A DNA stretch of 64,000 bases from contig WHVA01000394.1 of the NCBI GenBank assembly GCA_015179125.1, positions 45,652 through 109,651 on the forward strand, given 5' to 3'. Both the position numbers and the translations under genes were made by a program. Positions 30,233 to 40,562 of this stretch are shown piece by piece; position 1 is the first letter of the stretch; every line of letters starts with the position of its first letter. Source of the DNA: Gautieria morchelliformis. Its lineage: Eukaryota > Basidiomycota > Agaricomycetes > Gomphales > Gomphaceae. The notes under the pieces are model-generated. The model ran no database searches. It had not been told where the DNA came from and was given only the letters and a program-made list of their open reading frames with translations.

Positions 30233-31660
30233 CTGAGTGCAGCCCAGCTCCAGGTTACCCTGGTCCACGCTACCTCAAAAAGGCCGCGACATGACCTGGC
30301 CACAGACCCAGTGGCCGGGCCATCTTCACCTCGCGCGATGGCGCCGTTGCCGGCGCGCGCAACATCGGGGCTCGCGTCCCGATTGTCGGCGCCGACTCCG
30401 ACCACGACAACAACCGAAGGGCAGAGCGCACCTTCCCACTCTGCGTACGGCGTCCCAGATGGATGGGAGTCAGACTCGTCCGTCTGGAAGATGTACGACC
30501 CCGAACGGGCACAGCGGCTGGCAGAGCAGCCAAAGAAAAAGCGCAAGAAATTGCGCGGCTCCCTCCACACCGTCAATGGGCTAGCCATTGCGAAGGAAAG
30601 CACAATCAGCGCTTACCTAACGGCGTCATCGTCGCACACCATCAACGACCCCGCCCTTCAGTGGCGGGTAGCACAGGTCGAGGCCCAGTACATTGGGCCT
30701 GGCGTGGCCCTACATCCGCCGGCGGGGACAGTTGAGTCGGTTCATCCTCCATACCCGGGGGAGGGAAGGCTCATCCCACTCGGAGATCCACCGATCTCCG
30801 AGACGGGCCTCCTACCACGACTGGTAGGAAAGGCCCAACAACGTCGTACCCAATGGTACGACGTCTGCCCGCTCGACGAACCCCGCTTCGTCGAACTCAT
30901 AGTGCGGGCAAAATAAACACCGCAGATCGCGCGTATGCACGAGATGATCGGCGTGTTCAAACGCATCGAGCGCGAACAATGTGCTCGCAATCCCAAAAGG
31001 GATTGTCTCGTGATAGCGGGCGGTACCCCGTACGACATCGCGGCCATTCTAAAGGGTTGGATACACAACCCTGAAGGAATCCCCTCCACCATCCGTGACA
31101 AGGCGGATGGCACCTTCAACCTAGACGACATGGACATCTGGATGTGGTTGAAGGCCCTTGCACCCCGGGTCAAAGGGGTCGCATCACCGCTCAGGGCGAG
31201 GCTACTCGACCTCTTCGGCTCGACGGACCAATGGTCGAGCCTCGTCGACGCCAGGGAAGTGCTGACGCCTCAGAGCACCACCCTGTGGCTCTCAATCACA
31301 GGCCCATTCCCTGTGGAGGGCCGGGCCGGCCCCAACATCCCACTCGCGGAGATCGCGAGATGGTTGGCCCGCTACGCGGGAGTCACTTGTGAGCGAGCGG
31401 CGCGCATTGAACATTACGTTCAGCGCAGCATCACTGGCGCGGCATTCAGCGCCGCCGCCCATGAGGGCCAACAAAAGGTCATCGAGACCAGCCACGTGAG
31501 GGCCGCAGTGCCGCGACCCCTCACTCACGCTCAGCTCGACCAAGAGCTGGCACGCTTCCGGCCCCCTCCTCAAACGGGAGACCCGGCTGTTGAGGCCATG
31601 CTCCACGAGGACGCGGGCCCCAGCACCCAAGTGGAGACCGCCGCTAATGGTGAGGCTGAC
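30233..31660 (+). pseudogene. Gypsy F 3' ORF (post-integrase), first part; continues at 36158-36292
   Basis: In the same frame as pol after a TAG at 30230 (CAG expected) and with a TAA at 30914 (CAA expected). Visible features: a coiled coil, a Pro/Thr-rich linker, a basic cluster (PKKKRKKLRG, near 30535), then a globular region with PYDIAAILKGWIHNPEG, WMWLKALAPRVKG and PNIPLAEIARWLARYAGV. The last 44 codons lie beyond copia E and end acidic (SATLEDSLMDDLYE). It sits where env or other accessory ORFs lie in LTR elements. A second copy (37405-37981) preserves the frame. No known domain is recognised. Confidence 0.6.
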
Positions 31661-31881
31661 TGTTAGTAATCGGGACGATGACACCGCCGAGGCAGAGCCG
31701 GCACGCATTTAGCCGGAGGTTCGAGATCGCTCTCGACCCCGGGTTGCTGGTGCACCGGCATCGCATCGGCACAGCAGCTCGAAGAGATTGGTAATATAGG
31801 AACATCATAATTAGGATATAAGGACAGATGATCTTGTACAGATCGTAGAATAACAGATCATTATATCTCCTTCGTCCCACA
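31661..31881 (+). repeat. 5' LTR of copia E
   Basis: TGTTAGTAATC...CCCACA. TATA-like GATATAAGG at 31815, then a GATCT/AGATC hairpin (31830-31844). An upstream near-palindrome GGTTCGAGATCGCTCTCGACC lies around 31720-31742. Confidence 0.95.
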
Positions 31882-31894
31882 GGTTATGGGCCCC
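31882..31894 (+). promoter_or_regulatory. Primer-binding site of copia E
   Basis: GGTTATGGGCCCC. Its ATG opens a six-codon ORF (MGPAHN) that ends in TAA well upstream of the Gag ATG at 31961. Confidence 0.85.
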
Positions 31895-31960
31895 GCGCAT
31901 AACTAAACTACTACAAATCTAACTACGCTCTATACTCCAATAACTCAATACCGATCGACG

Positions 31961-34900
31961 ATGTCGAGTAGCAACAACACGTACAAGATCGACCCCTTGA
32001 ACGGGGATAATTACGCGGCGTGGCGCCGGCGGCTCGAGTGGATACTCGATGACTTAGATCTGTGGGACGTGGCTATCGGCAGGGAGACGGAACTGAGACC
32101 GGCAGATGCCGACAACGTCACTGCGACCGAGCAGCAGGAGATCGACGATTGGAGAAGGAAGGACAAGAAAGCCAGAAAAGAGATTTGCCTCAGAGTTGCC
32201 GATGAACAACTAGTTTACATCAATCAGACGATGTCTGCATTTGCTGTATGGACTAGTCTACAAGCTATATTCGAATCTAAGGGAGCAGTGGGGATTGTAA
32301 ATCTCCGAAGAGATTTCTTCCGGACGCTTGCCGAGGACGGCGCGAACATGGAGGAGCACGTACGCAAGCTCCGCGGCATTCAACAGGAACTGAATGCGCG
32401 GGGGCATTACATCAGTGACACCGAGTTCTCGAACACGTTGCTGACGTCATTACCAGATTCTTGGTCGGCGTTTATTACGGCAGTAAACGCCAGTGGAGCC
32501 GGGACAACAGCTAATATATTAATAGCTCGGGTCCTCGATGAGGATCGAGCACGGAAAGCTGGATCGGCACGGCAGACGGCGCTTAAGGCGCAACAACGTC
32601 ACAGGTCCAAGAAAGATGACTCAGGAGCAACAAAGGGAAAGTGCCGAAATTGCGGCAAGAAGGGTCATTACGTGAAGGACTGTTGGGCGAAAGGTGGCGG
32701 CAAAGAAGGCCAAGCGCCAAAATGGTTCAAATCAGGGAACAAAGAAACAGTCAAACAAGCAGAAGAAAAGGACTTCGCATTTGTATCTAAGGAGGTAGCA
32801 TACAGTGCTATATCTGCATCCGACTGGCTAGCCGATTCAGCGGCAACAACACATATAGCTCGAAGCCGAAACGATTTCGCTAGCTATGCCGAGGAACCAT
32901 CTGAAATCGAAGGAATTTCACCCGGTGCGGTACTACATACACAAGGCCGAGGCACTATATACATGGAATTCACGATCGGCGCCAAGACGAACACGATCGA
33001 ACTACGTGACGTCAAACACGCACCAGATGCGCCGAACAACCTTATCAGCGTAGGGCGTTTAACTGATAAGGGCAACACGGCCACATTTTCAGGCACCGGC
33101 GTCGAATTCAAATCACGCACCGGAGTTACCTTCGCACAGGGACAGAAGCGTGGGCGGCTATTCTGTATGAAGGCACGGGTCACTCGATCAGTCGAGGCAC
33201 GGGACTTTGCCGCAGCGGCAAAAGGACGGTCATGGGACAAATGGCACAGGATACTAGGGCACGTCAACATAAACTCCATAAAATTGTTGAAATCTAACAA
33301 CCTAGTTACTGGACTTGAGATCGACGAGTCAAACGAGCCGAGCCAGTGCAAGGCATGCATACAAGGCAAGCGGCATGTGGAGCCGTTCCCCAAAAGAGCC
33401 AAGGACACTGTAGAACAGGTCGGTGATCTAACAGTATCCGATGTATGGGGACCTGCCCAGACCGAGGGACCATCGCGTGAGAAATACTTTTATTCTTTCA
33501 CGGACATCAAATCGAGGTACACCGTAATCTATTTTGGGAGCACCAAAGATGAAGCGCTCAAACACTTCGAGACGTACAAGGCATTCCTCGAGACCCAAAC
33601 AGGTCAGAAACTGAAGAGGTTTCGCTCGGATAATGGAGGGGAATATGTCAATAAAAATTTCAAGGAATTTTGTGCAAAATATGGCATTATCATGGAGACC
33701 ACAGCTCCATACTCCCCAGCCCAGAATGGAATTGCCGAACGACTCAACCGGACCTTACTCGAGCACGCACGGGCAATGATATTTGCCAAGAACCTGCCAA
33801 AAATACTCTGGCCCGAGGCCGTGGCTTACGCATGCTACATCAAAAATCGATCACCCACGCGAGCGCTTGGAGATGACGCAACGCCGTTCCAAGCACTATT
33901 CGGCAAGAAGCCGAACATAGCACGTCTAGAGGAATTCGGGACAAATTGTTGGGTTATGGTACCGGATCAACGTCGAGCCAAACTTGATCCAAAGGCAGAA
34001 GAACATATCTTCGTCGGAGTAGCAGAACATGCAAAAGCCTGGAGGTATTACAATAAAGCCTCAAAGCACGTTCAAGTCTCTAGGAACATTACATTTGACG
34101 AAAATGACAACAAACTCTACCCTATCCCAGATAACGACGATGACGACACGGCACCGCTCGAGGGGGAGCACTCACCGCGCGAGCATGTGCCGGACCCGAT
34201 CACATCTACCCCACAGACGTCATCACCCCAGACAACACCCGTTCCTGATCCACCTGAACAAGCGCCAGCTCCACAGATTCGACGGAGCGCGCGTATCACT
34301 CAAAGACCGGATTACCGGAAACTGAATAATTCAGGACGCACCGAGCAGGTTTACATAACGAGAGAAATCGTCACTGAACCTGAGAATTACAGAGCGGCGG
34401 TATCACGTGATGATGCGCCGATCTGGGAGAAAGCGATGGAAATTGAGATGGACCAACACAAGAGGTTAGGAACATGGGAGCTAACAGAACTACCACCCGG
34501 ACGAGTAGCTATCGGTTGCCGATGGGTATACGCTGTCAAAACACAACCGGACGGACAATTCGATAAGGCTAAAGCGAGGGTTGTGGCTCAAGGATTCACA
34601 CAGAGGCCAGGGATGGATTACTACGAGATAACCTCACCCGTGGTCAAATTCGATTCACTACGTGTTCTATTAGCGATCGCAAACACACTCGATTGGGAAA
34701 TCGAAATGATGGATGTCAAAGGCGCCTACCTCAATTCAACCATAGATGAGGAGATCTACATGCGCCAGCCCAACGGTTTTGACGATGGATCTGGACGCGT
34801 TCTAAGAATATACAGAGCGCTCTACGGACTCAAGCAATCGGGGCGAGCTTGGCATCAGCGCTTACGCAAATTACTACTTGATCTCGGCTTCCATCAAAGT

Positions 34901-35983
34901 ACAGCCGATGAATGCGTCTACATCAGACAAGATAAGGACTCAATCGAAGTCATATCAGTATATGTGGACGACTTTGGACTATTTGCTGACTCCAAAGGAG
35001 GGATGATTAAGCTCAAGGGGGAGCTTCATGGAAAATTCCCTTTAACAGATTTAGGAGAAATGAAGAAAATATTGGGAATTAGAGTTGAGAGGAATAGGGA
35101 TGAGGGAACACTGATCATGTCTCAAGGACATTACATCGACATCATACTCGATCGATTCAACATGACAACGGCACATTCCGTATCTACACCTCTGCATAAA
35201 ATGATCAAACTCACGACACCCATGGACTCAACAGGTCCAACTGCCGAAGTACCCTATGCCAAGGCGATCGGATCACTCATGTATGCAGCACTCAGCACGC
35301 GACCTGATTTGGCCTTTACCGTACAACATCTGAGCCAATTCACTACTACTTACGGAACCGAGCACTGGACGGCGATCAAGCACGCGCTCAGGTACCTCAA
35401 GGGGTCACGTGACGACGGCATAATCTTCCGACGAGACGCTGGTCTCGACCTCGAAATATTTGTCGACTCGGATTATGCTAATAGAAACGACGCACTATCT
35501 ATTAGTGGCTATGTAGCTATACTAGGAGGGGGAGCTATCGCATGGAGCTCGAAAAAGCAGCGAACGATCGCGCTATCTACCACGGAGGCCGAATACATGG
35601 CACTTACCGAGGGCGCCAAGCAATTAATCTGGCTGAGGCGTTTTATCGAGGAACTTGGAATCGATCAAACCCAGCCCACGTCACTTCGATCAGACAATCT
35701 AGGCGCCATTACACTATCGCATGATGCAACGTATCATGCGCGTACCAAACACATCAATGTCGCATATCATTTCATCCGTGAGAAAGTGGCCTCTCACGAG
35801 GCATCACTTACGTACGTACCGACGAAGGAGAACGTAGCGGACATGTTTACAAAGGGACTAGATATGCATCAACATAGGTATCTATTAGGGAAATTAGGAT
35901 TTTACCGAAGGGACTTCTCGCTGAGGGGGAGTGTTAGTAATCGGGACGATGACACCGCCGAGGCAGAGCCGGCACACATTTAG
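31961..35983 (+). CDS. Copia E gag-pol polyprotein, intact
   Basis: 1340 codons in one frame. Gag (MSSSNNTYKIDPLNGDNY, UBN2-like, residues 1-200), CCHC knuckle CRNCGKKGHYVKDC (about 228), protease DSAATTHIA (about 292), HHCC region (HRILGHVN ... CKACIQGK), integrase core (SDVWGP, RSDNGGEYV, NGIAERLNRTL), linker, RT (KARVVAQGFTQ, MMDVKGAYLNS, SVYVDDFGLFA), RNase H (STTEAEYMALTEGAKQ, SDNLGAI, ARTKHINVAYHFI). The last 17 codons read into the 3' LTR before TAG at 35981. Length is typical of copia. All catalytic residues that I can check are present. Confidence 0.95.
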   Translation: MSSSNNTYKIDPLNGDNYAAWRRRLEWILDDLDLWDVAIGRETELRPADADNVTATEQQEIDDWRRKDKKARKEICLRVADEQLVYINQTMSAFAVWTSLQAIFESKGAVGIVNLRRDFFRTLAEDGANMEEHVRKLRGIQQELNARGHYISDTEFSNTLLTSLPDSWSAFITAVNASGAGTTANILIARVLDEDRARKAGSARQTALKAQQRHRSKKDDSGATKGKCRNCGKKGHYVKDCWAKGGGKEGQAPKWFKSGNKETVKQAEEKDFAFVSKEVAYSAISASDWLADSAATTHIARSRNDFASYAEEPSEIEGISPGAVLHTQGRGTIYMEFTIGAKTNTIELRDVKHAPDAPNNLISVGRLTDKGNTATFSGTGVEFKSRTGVTFAQGQKRGRLFCMKARVTRSVEARDFAAAAKGRSWDKWHRILGHVNINSIKLLKSNNLVTGLEIDESNEPSQCKACIQGKRHVEPFPKRAKDTVEQVGDLTVSDVWGPAQTEGPSREKYFYSFTDIKSRYTVIYFGSTKDEALKHFETYKAFLETQTGQKLKRFRSDNGGEYVNKNFKEFCAKYGIIMETTAPYSPAQNGIAERLNRTLLEHARAMIFAKNLPKILWPEAVAYACYIKNRSPTRALGDDATPFQALFGKKPNIARLEEFGTNCWVMVPDQRRAKLDPKAEEHIFVGVAEHAKAWRYYNKASKHVQVSRNITFDENDNKLYPIPDNDDDDTAPLEGEHSPREHVPDPITSTPQTSSPQTTPVPDPPEQAPAPQIRRSARITQRPDYRKLNNSGRTEQVYITREIVTEPENYRAAVSRDDAPIWEKAMEIEMDQHKRLGTWELTELPPGRVAIGCRWVYAVKTQPDGQFDKAKARVVAQGFTQRPGMDYYEITSPVVKFDSLRVLLAIANTLDWEIEMMDVKGAYLNSTIDEEIYMRQPNGFDDGSGRVLRIYRALYGLKQSGRAWHQRLRKLLLDLGFHQSTADECVYIRQDKDSIEVISVYVDDFGLFADSKGGMIKLKGELHGKFPLTDLGEMKKILGIRVERNRDEGTLIMSQGHYIDIILDRFNMTTAHSVSTPLHKMIKLTTPMDSTGPTAEVPYAKAIGSLMYAALSTRPDLAFTVQHLSQFTTTYGTEHWTAIKHALRYLKGSRDDGIIFRRDAGLDLEIFVDSDYANRNDALSISGYVAILGGGAIAWSSKKQRTIALSTTEAEYMALTEGAKQLIWLRRFIEELGIDQTQPTSLRSDNLGAITLSHDATYHARTKHINVAYHFIREKVASHEASLTYVPTKENVADMFTKGLDMHQHRYLLGKLGFYRRDFSLRGSVSNRDDDTAEAEPAHI

Positions 35984-36152
35984 CCGGAGGTTCGAGATCG
36001 CTCTCGACCCCGGGTTGCTGGTGCACCGGCATCGCATCGGCACAGCAGCTCGAAGAGATTGGTAATATAGGAACATCATAATTAGTATATAAGGACAGAT
36101 GATCTTGTACAGATCGTAGAATAACAGATCATTATATCTCCTTCGTCCCACA
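35932..36152 (+). repeat. 3' LTR of copia E
   Basis: Preceded by the purine tract GCTGAGGGGGAG. Two differences from the 5' LTR, one of them in the codons used by the polyprotein tail. Hairpin at 36101-36115. Confidence 0.95.
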
Positions 36153-36157
36153 CTGAC

Positions 36158-36292
36158 CAGCCTCACCCGATCGCCACCAATGACGCGGAGGTGCCCCCGG
36201 AGGAGTCACGTGCTCCTCTGGCCCCGTACGACGACGACGTCGTTGTATCGGCCACTCTAGAGGACTCCCTCATGGACGACCTCTATGAGTAG
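36158..36292 (+). pseudogene. Gypsy F 3' ORF, last 44 codons after the E insertion
   Basis: Continues the frame of 31660 once the CTGAC duplication is removed. Reads EVPPEES, APYDDDVVVSATLEDS and ends at TAG 36290-36292, 37 bp before the LTR. Confidence 0.75.
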
Positions 36293-36328
36293 GCGTTAAC
36301 CCCTATAGTTGTCTATAGAGGGGGAGGG

Positions 36329-36542
36329 TGTAAATAACCCGTGTATCTACATGTACATTAGTTATTACATAATCCCAGTGGGCCCCTTAGGGACCCACTG
36401 TATAGTTTATGCTTGGGAACCGGCTAGCGGTCCCCATTGCATCTTACTCTTACCTGTCACTACGTAGCATTCAGAATACCACTCATTGGTCAAGTTCTGC
36501 AGTGCCCTTGTGATACAAGGTCCTAAGATCGACATCTTTACA
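36329..36542 (+). repeat. 3' LTR of gypsy F (214 bp)
   Basis: TGTAAATAACC...CTTTACA after a purine tract. Same length as 38016-38229 and similar throughout, with mostly transition differences. Confidence 0.85.
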
Positions 36543-37404
36543 GCGTCTCAACTAAGCTTCTGAACCCATTGAAGTTTTTTAGTGCCTCATCTTTAGTGTT
36601 GCCAAAGTATACCATTGACTATCTGGTTTTAGCATCTGTAAATGAATAAAAGTAGCGTTCTCGGGCAGGCCCTTCCACTTGGGCTGGCCCCCACACATCG
36701 GAGACAATTAGATCACCAGGTGCCTTGGCAATCTCCTCGGCATGCTTTGGGAAAGGCTCCACGTGACGCTTTCCCTGAATGCAAGCAGTGCACTGAGTCG
36801 GTGCCTGCGAGTCATCAATGAGTAAGCCATTAACCAGATCATTACCCTGCAAGGTTTTGATGGTCCAAGGGTTGACATGCCTGAGGATCCGGTGCCATTT
36901 GTCCAGGGTTCGTGCTCTTGCCACTGCCGCAAACTCTCTCCCCTCCTTGCGTGCGGTCCCCTTGCACCTTACTTGAGACATCCGCCCAACCTTCTTTCCC
37001 ATTCCAAAAACAAGGCCTGATTTGGACTTGAACTCCACAACAGTAGATGTAAATTTAGCCGTATGCCCTAGATCTGTGAGGCACCCTATGCTGATGAGGT
37101 TGTTGGGCGCTTCGGGTGCATGTTTCACAGCTGTGAGCTTAATATCAAAGGTTGCCGTGCCGACTTTGAGTTGAATAGGTACCGTTCCCTGTCCCTGTGT
37201 TTTGAGTGAAGCTCCTGGGGTAATACCATCAATGGTTGATGCTTCTTCAGTGTAGGTTGAGAAATCATATTGGTCACGGGCTATGTGTGTGGTTGCAGCA
37301 GAGTCAGCAGGCCAGTCTGATGCTGAAACAGAAACGAGCACTCTATCATCAGCCATGAAAGCGAACTCATTTTCTTCGGCCTGCTTAACAGTTTCAGTGT
37401 CCTT
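36543..37404 (-). pseudogene. Copia G fragment: integrase, HHCC region and protease
   Basis: On the minus strand the sequence reads KQAEENEFAFMADD, protease DSAATTHIA, HHCC region (HRILRHVNP ... CTACIQGK) and integrase start (SDVWGPAQ, FYSFTDAKTR), then a few decayed codons, cut by the F LTR at 36542. It is closest to family B. The zinc-finger His of HRILGH is HRILRH here. The RT part is not in the window. Confidence 0.8.
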
Positions 37405-38229
37405 TGACAGACCAATGGTCGAGCCTCGTCCATGCCAGGGAAGTGCTGACGCCTCAGAGCACCACCCTGTGGCTCTCCATCACGGGCCCATTCCCCGTGG
37501 GGGGCCAAGCCGGCCCCAACATCCCCCTCGCCGAGATTGCGAGATGGTTGGCCCACTACGCGGGGGTCACTCGCGAGCGAGTGGCATGCATTGAACACTA
37601 TGTTCAACACAGCATCACCGGCGCGGCATTCAGTGCTGCCGCCTGCGAGGGGCAACAAAAGGTCCTTGAGACCAGCCATGTGAGGGCCGCGGTGCCGCAA
37701 CCCCTCACTCACGCTCAGCTCGACCAAGAGCTGGCGTGCTTCCGGCCCCCTCCTCAGACTGAGGACCCGGCCGTTGAGGCCATGCTCTGCGAGGACGCTG
37801 GCCTCATCACCCAAGCGGATACTGCCGCTAGTGGTGAGGCCGACCAGCCTCACCCAATCACCACCGATGACGCGGAGGTGCCCCCGGAGGAGTCATGCGC
37901 TCCACCAGCCCCGTACGACGACGACATCATCGTATCGGCCACTCTAGAGGACTCCATTATGGATGACCCCTATGAGTCATAGTTGACCCCTATAGTTGTC
38001 TATAGAGGGGGAGGGTGTAAATAACCTATGTATCTACATGTACAATAGTTATTACATAATCCCAGTTGGCCCCTTAGGGACCCACTGTATAGTTTATGCG
38101 TGGGAACCAGCCAGCAGTTCCCATCACATCTTACTCTTACCTGTCACTACATAGCATTCAGAATACCACTCATTGGTCAAGTTCTGTGGTGCCCTTGTGA
38201 TATAAGGTCCTAAGATCAACATCTTTACA
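37405..38229 (+). mobile_element. Gypsy F, second copy: 3' ORF end and LTR
   Basis: Begins abruptly within the 3' ORF (TDQWSSLVHAREVLTPQS), continues to a stop near 37981 (SIMDDPYES), then the purine tract and LTR 38016-38229. The 5' end is fused to copia G sequence. Several replacements relative to F are Arg-to-Cys or Arg-to-His, i.e. C-to-T type changes. Confidence 0.8.
38016..38229 (+). repeat. LTR of gypsy F, second copy
   Basis: 214 bp, TGTAAATAACC...CTTTACA. No matching target duplication on the two sides. Confidence 0.8.
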
Positions 38230-38640
38230 AGCTGGCAGTGCAGTATGGACACTTCTCAAGGTCCGTAAAAGGACCGTTGAACGCTGTGCAAGATTTGGAG
38301 CACATCTCCACCAGTATGGCTTCTACACCTGTCCAGGTTGTAATCCGAGACTTGATCTGTTCATAAGATAACATTGGTTCGTCAGGGTAGCGGTCGTTGT
38401 GGTTAGCCTGAATGTCACCATAGGTCTGCTAGGATGCTCGTTGGGTGGTAAGAAATTGTTTAAGGGAGTAGAGTTTGTTCGGATCATTGATTTCGAGGAC
38501 ACATTGGGCGGATTGTGAAGATGAGCCAGGACCTCATCTGAAAGATGCCCATTATCAAGAGACGCATTAGCAACTGCGTGGATGAAATCCAGAATTTGTG
38601 TAATTAATGACATCACTATACTCACCGTGTCCAGAATGTG
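38230..38640 (-). pseudogene. Plavaka/CACTA-like transposase, N-terminal fragment
   Basis: Minus-strand reading: ILDFIHAVANASLDNGHLS, LHNPP, then in another frame VLEINDPNKLYSLKQFL, a TAG at 38429-38431 where CAG fits, QTYGDIQANHNDRYPDEPML, SYEQIKSRITTWTGVEAI and CSKSCTAFNGPFTDLEKCPYC. That Cys-rich signature and the preceding text are characteristic of the N-terminal part of agaricomycete Plavaka-type (EnSpm/CACTA-related) transposases. The catalytic domain is absent. Frameshift and stop show it is dead. Confidence 0.55.
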
Positions 38641-39407
38641 CCCAATGTACCATGTCGGCACTTGCCCTTCCTTCCCCCTCCTTTCGCCCAGCAATCCCTG
38701 ACAAAGTGTCCCTTCTTGCCGCAATTTTGGCACTTTCCCTTTGTAGCACCTGAGTCATCCCGCGACTGCGATGCCTTCAACGCGGTCTGTCGTGCCGTTC
38801 CTGCCTGCCGGGCCTGGTCTTCATCCAGGATCCTGGCTATTAAAATGTCTGACGTAATTACCGCTCCCCCAGCATTGACTGCAGTTATGAATGGAGACCA
38901 GGAATCCGGTAATGATGTAAGCAATGTGTTTGTGAAGTCGATGTCGGTAATTAATTGACCTCGAGCGTTTAACTCCTGCTGGAGTCCTCGGAGTTTACGC
39001 ACATGCTCTTCCCTATTGGATCCGTCTTCAGCAAACGTCCTAAAAAAGTCCCGGCGTAGATTGACAATGCCTACCGCCCCTTTAGACTCAAAAATCCCTT
39101 GTAACCTAGACCAGATAGCATAGCTAGCCATCATCTGATCAATGTAGATGAGATGCTCATCGGTTATGCGCAGACAAATTTCTTTTCTCGCTTTCTTGTC
39201 CTTTTTCTTCCAATCAGCGATCGCCTGCCCCTCTGCCGCTGTTACATTCTTCGGATCCGTTGGCTCGGGTTCTGCTTCAGTACCGTTGGTGACGTTCCAA
39301 AGATCTTGATCGTCAAGGATCCATTCAAGGCGGCGGCGCCAAGCGGCATAGTTATCGCCATTCAGCGGATCCACCTTGTACGTGTTATTGGTACCGGCAA
39401 GGGACAT
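38641..39407 (-). pseudogene. Copia G Gag (truncated)
   Basis: MSLAGTNNTYKVDPLNGDNY, UBN2-like Gag very close to family B, with knuckle CQNCGKKGHFVRDC. After EGQVPTWY the frame enters the Plavaka-like fragment. G resumes at 37404 about two codons further on, so little G sequence was lost at this join. Confidence 0.85.
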
Positions 39408-39464
39408 TGTAGGTCGATTGTTACTGATATAGGAGTACGATGATATGAGTGATTAGTTACGGCC

Positions 39465-39477
39465 GGGGCCCATAACC
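39465..39477 (-). promoter_or_regulatory. Primer-binding site of copia G
   Basis: Minus-strand GGTTATGGGCCCC. Its ATG opens a six-codon ORF (MGPGRN) ending in TAA. Confidence 0.8.
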
Positions 39478-39737
39478 TATAGGTCGAGGTGCTCACTAGT
39501 AGAGTAGGATCCCGTTCTTAATTCGATGTCCTCTAGTGGCCTAAAGCCACTGTCTTAAATACACGAGAGTCCTATCTAAATATAACCTTGATCTATTGTC
39601 TGCACGAGCCACTCCCTTTTTACTTGTCCACCATTCCTTCGCTCGCAGCCACTGTCCACCGCCCATTGTCCATCTCGGCTGGCACCTTGATGCGTCAGCG
39701 TGCCGAAGTGCTGCGCGCACCAAGCTAACTTCTAACA
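39478..39737 (-). repeat. 5' LTR of copia G (260 bp)
   Basis: TGTTAGAAG...CCTATA in sense orientation, 3' end TATA as in B. Sense strand has TATTTAAG followed by an AGTGGC/GCCACT hairpin (39535-39551), at the same place as the B hairpin but with a different stem. It joins the host segment at GCTTATAC. Confidence 0.85.
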
Positions 39738-39827
39738 GCTTATACTTATTATGTTAGGGAGCTGTTTCGGCCGAAGGCGGACTTTGAACCTAGCGCTCAT
39801 CAGCGGAACAATGGCATACTTGCTCGA

Positions 39828-39835
39828 ATATAAAT
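39828..39835 (+). promoter_or_regulatory. TATA-like box of LP-module gene copy 2
   Basis: ATATAAAT, about 50 bp before the ATG at 39885. Present also in copy 1 (near 2294 on the minus strand). Confidence 0.4.
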
Positions 39836-39884
39836 TCCTTTGTTCCGTCCTGCCACCCAACGACCCAACTCACATCCACCCCCA

Positions 39885-40515
39885 ATGTCCCGTCCCAATT
39901 CCAATGTGAGTACCGTTCTCATGCTACCACTGCTGGAACTGACAGCACGTGCAGATTCTGCCTAGTCTTAGCAGCCTCGGGCTGCGTGAACATCAGCCCT
40001 CGCGGCCAGCGTCGGTTGGGGACCTCACCCTCCCTCCCATGCAGCAACACCAACATGGGGATTGGCAGCGTCCCCGGGCGCTTAACGTGAGTACACAAAT
40101 ATCACGCGCTCTCCCTGCTTGAACTGAGAGCGGTGCCAGACTCAAAACCTCCCTACCCTCGGCAGCCTCGGGCTGTACGAGCAGCCGCCACCGCGGCCAC
40201 TACAGCCGAGGGAGCTAATGCTCCCTCCGATTCTCAACCCACAACAGTGGGATTTGCCTGGCCCACCGATGCCAAATGTGAGTACATGATGCATGTTCAT
40301 GTTCTCCTCCATACACCATGACTTTTTTATTTTTTATTTCGCGGAGCTGACAACGGCCCTTGCAGACATTCCAACTTCCCACGATCCACAGCCTCGGGCT
40401 GCTGGATCGCCCCCAACTGCCACCGCCATGGGATTGGGAGTTAACACTCCCACCCATCCACCCACCTAACGGGGATGGGCCCGCGATGGTGTATGGGCAG
40501 CAGCCCTTGCACTAA
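39885..40515 (+). CDS. LP-module protein, four exons, copy 2
   Basis: I read join(39885..39905,39955..40086,40140..40277,40366..40515), 441 nt, 146 residues, with phase-0 introns of 49, 53 and 88 bp. Exon 1 encodes MSRPNSN. Exon 2 has LPSLSSLGLREHQ and DLTLPPM. Exon 3 has LPTLGSLGLYEQ, LMLPPI and QQWDLPGPPMPN. Exon 4 has LPTIHSLGLLD, PWDWELTLPPI and the end QQPLH. Relative to copy 1 the frame, splice sites and lengths are kept and only a handful of residues differ (for example Met for Thr in exon 3). Intron 3 differs in a T/A-rich run. Function unknown; no known fold is apparent, and low-complexity Pro-rich modules suggest a binding or scaffold role only as speculation. Confidence 0.6.
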
Positions 40516-40562
40516 GTCTAATCGGGGATGGCTGGGGATGCATTCACCCGCTTATAGTCAAG

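Larger units (their letters stand above)
31661..36152 (+). mobile_element. Ty1/copia LTR retrotransposon E, full length and intact
   Basis: A 4492-bp element, LTRs 221 bp each (31661-31881 and 35932-36152), CTGAC target duplications (31656-31660 and 36153-36157), inserted in the 3' ORF of gypsy F. The LTRs differ at about two positions. One uninterrupted gag-pol ORF. The best candidate for an active element in this window. Confidence 0.95.
28011..36542 (+). mobile_element. Ty3/gypsy element F, 5'-truncated and split by copia E
   Basis: Coding begins inside the RT because the E-type LTR cuts it at 28010. It runs through RNase H and part of integrase, then a long 3' ORF, is interrupted by copia E (31661-36152), resumes at 36158 and ends at TAG 36290. 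A purine tract (GAGGGGGAGGG) and a 214-bp LTR (36329-36542) follow. All F coding blocks share one frame with three in-frame stops. Confidence 0.85.
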
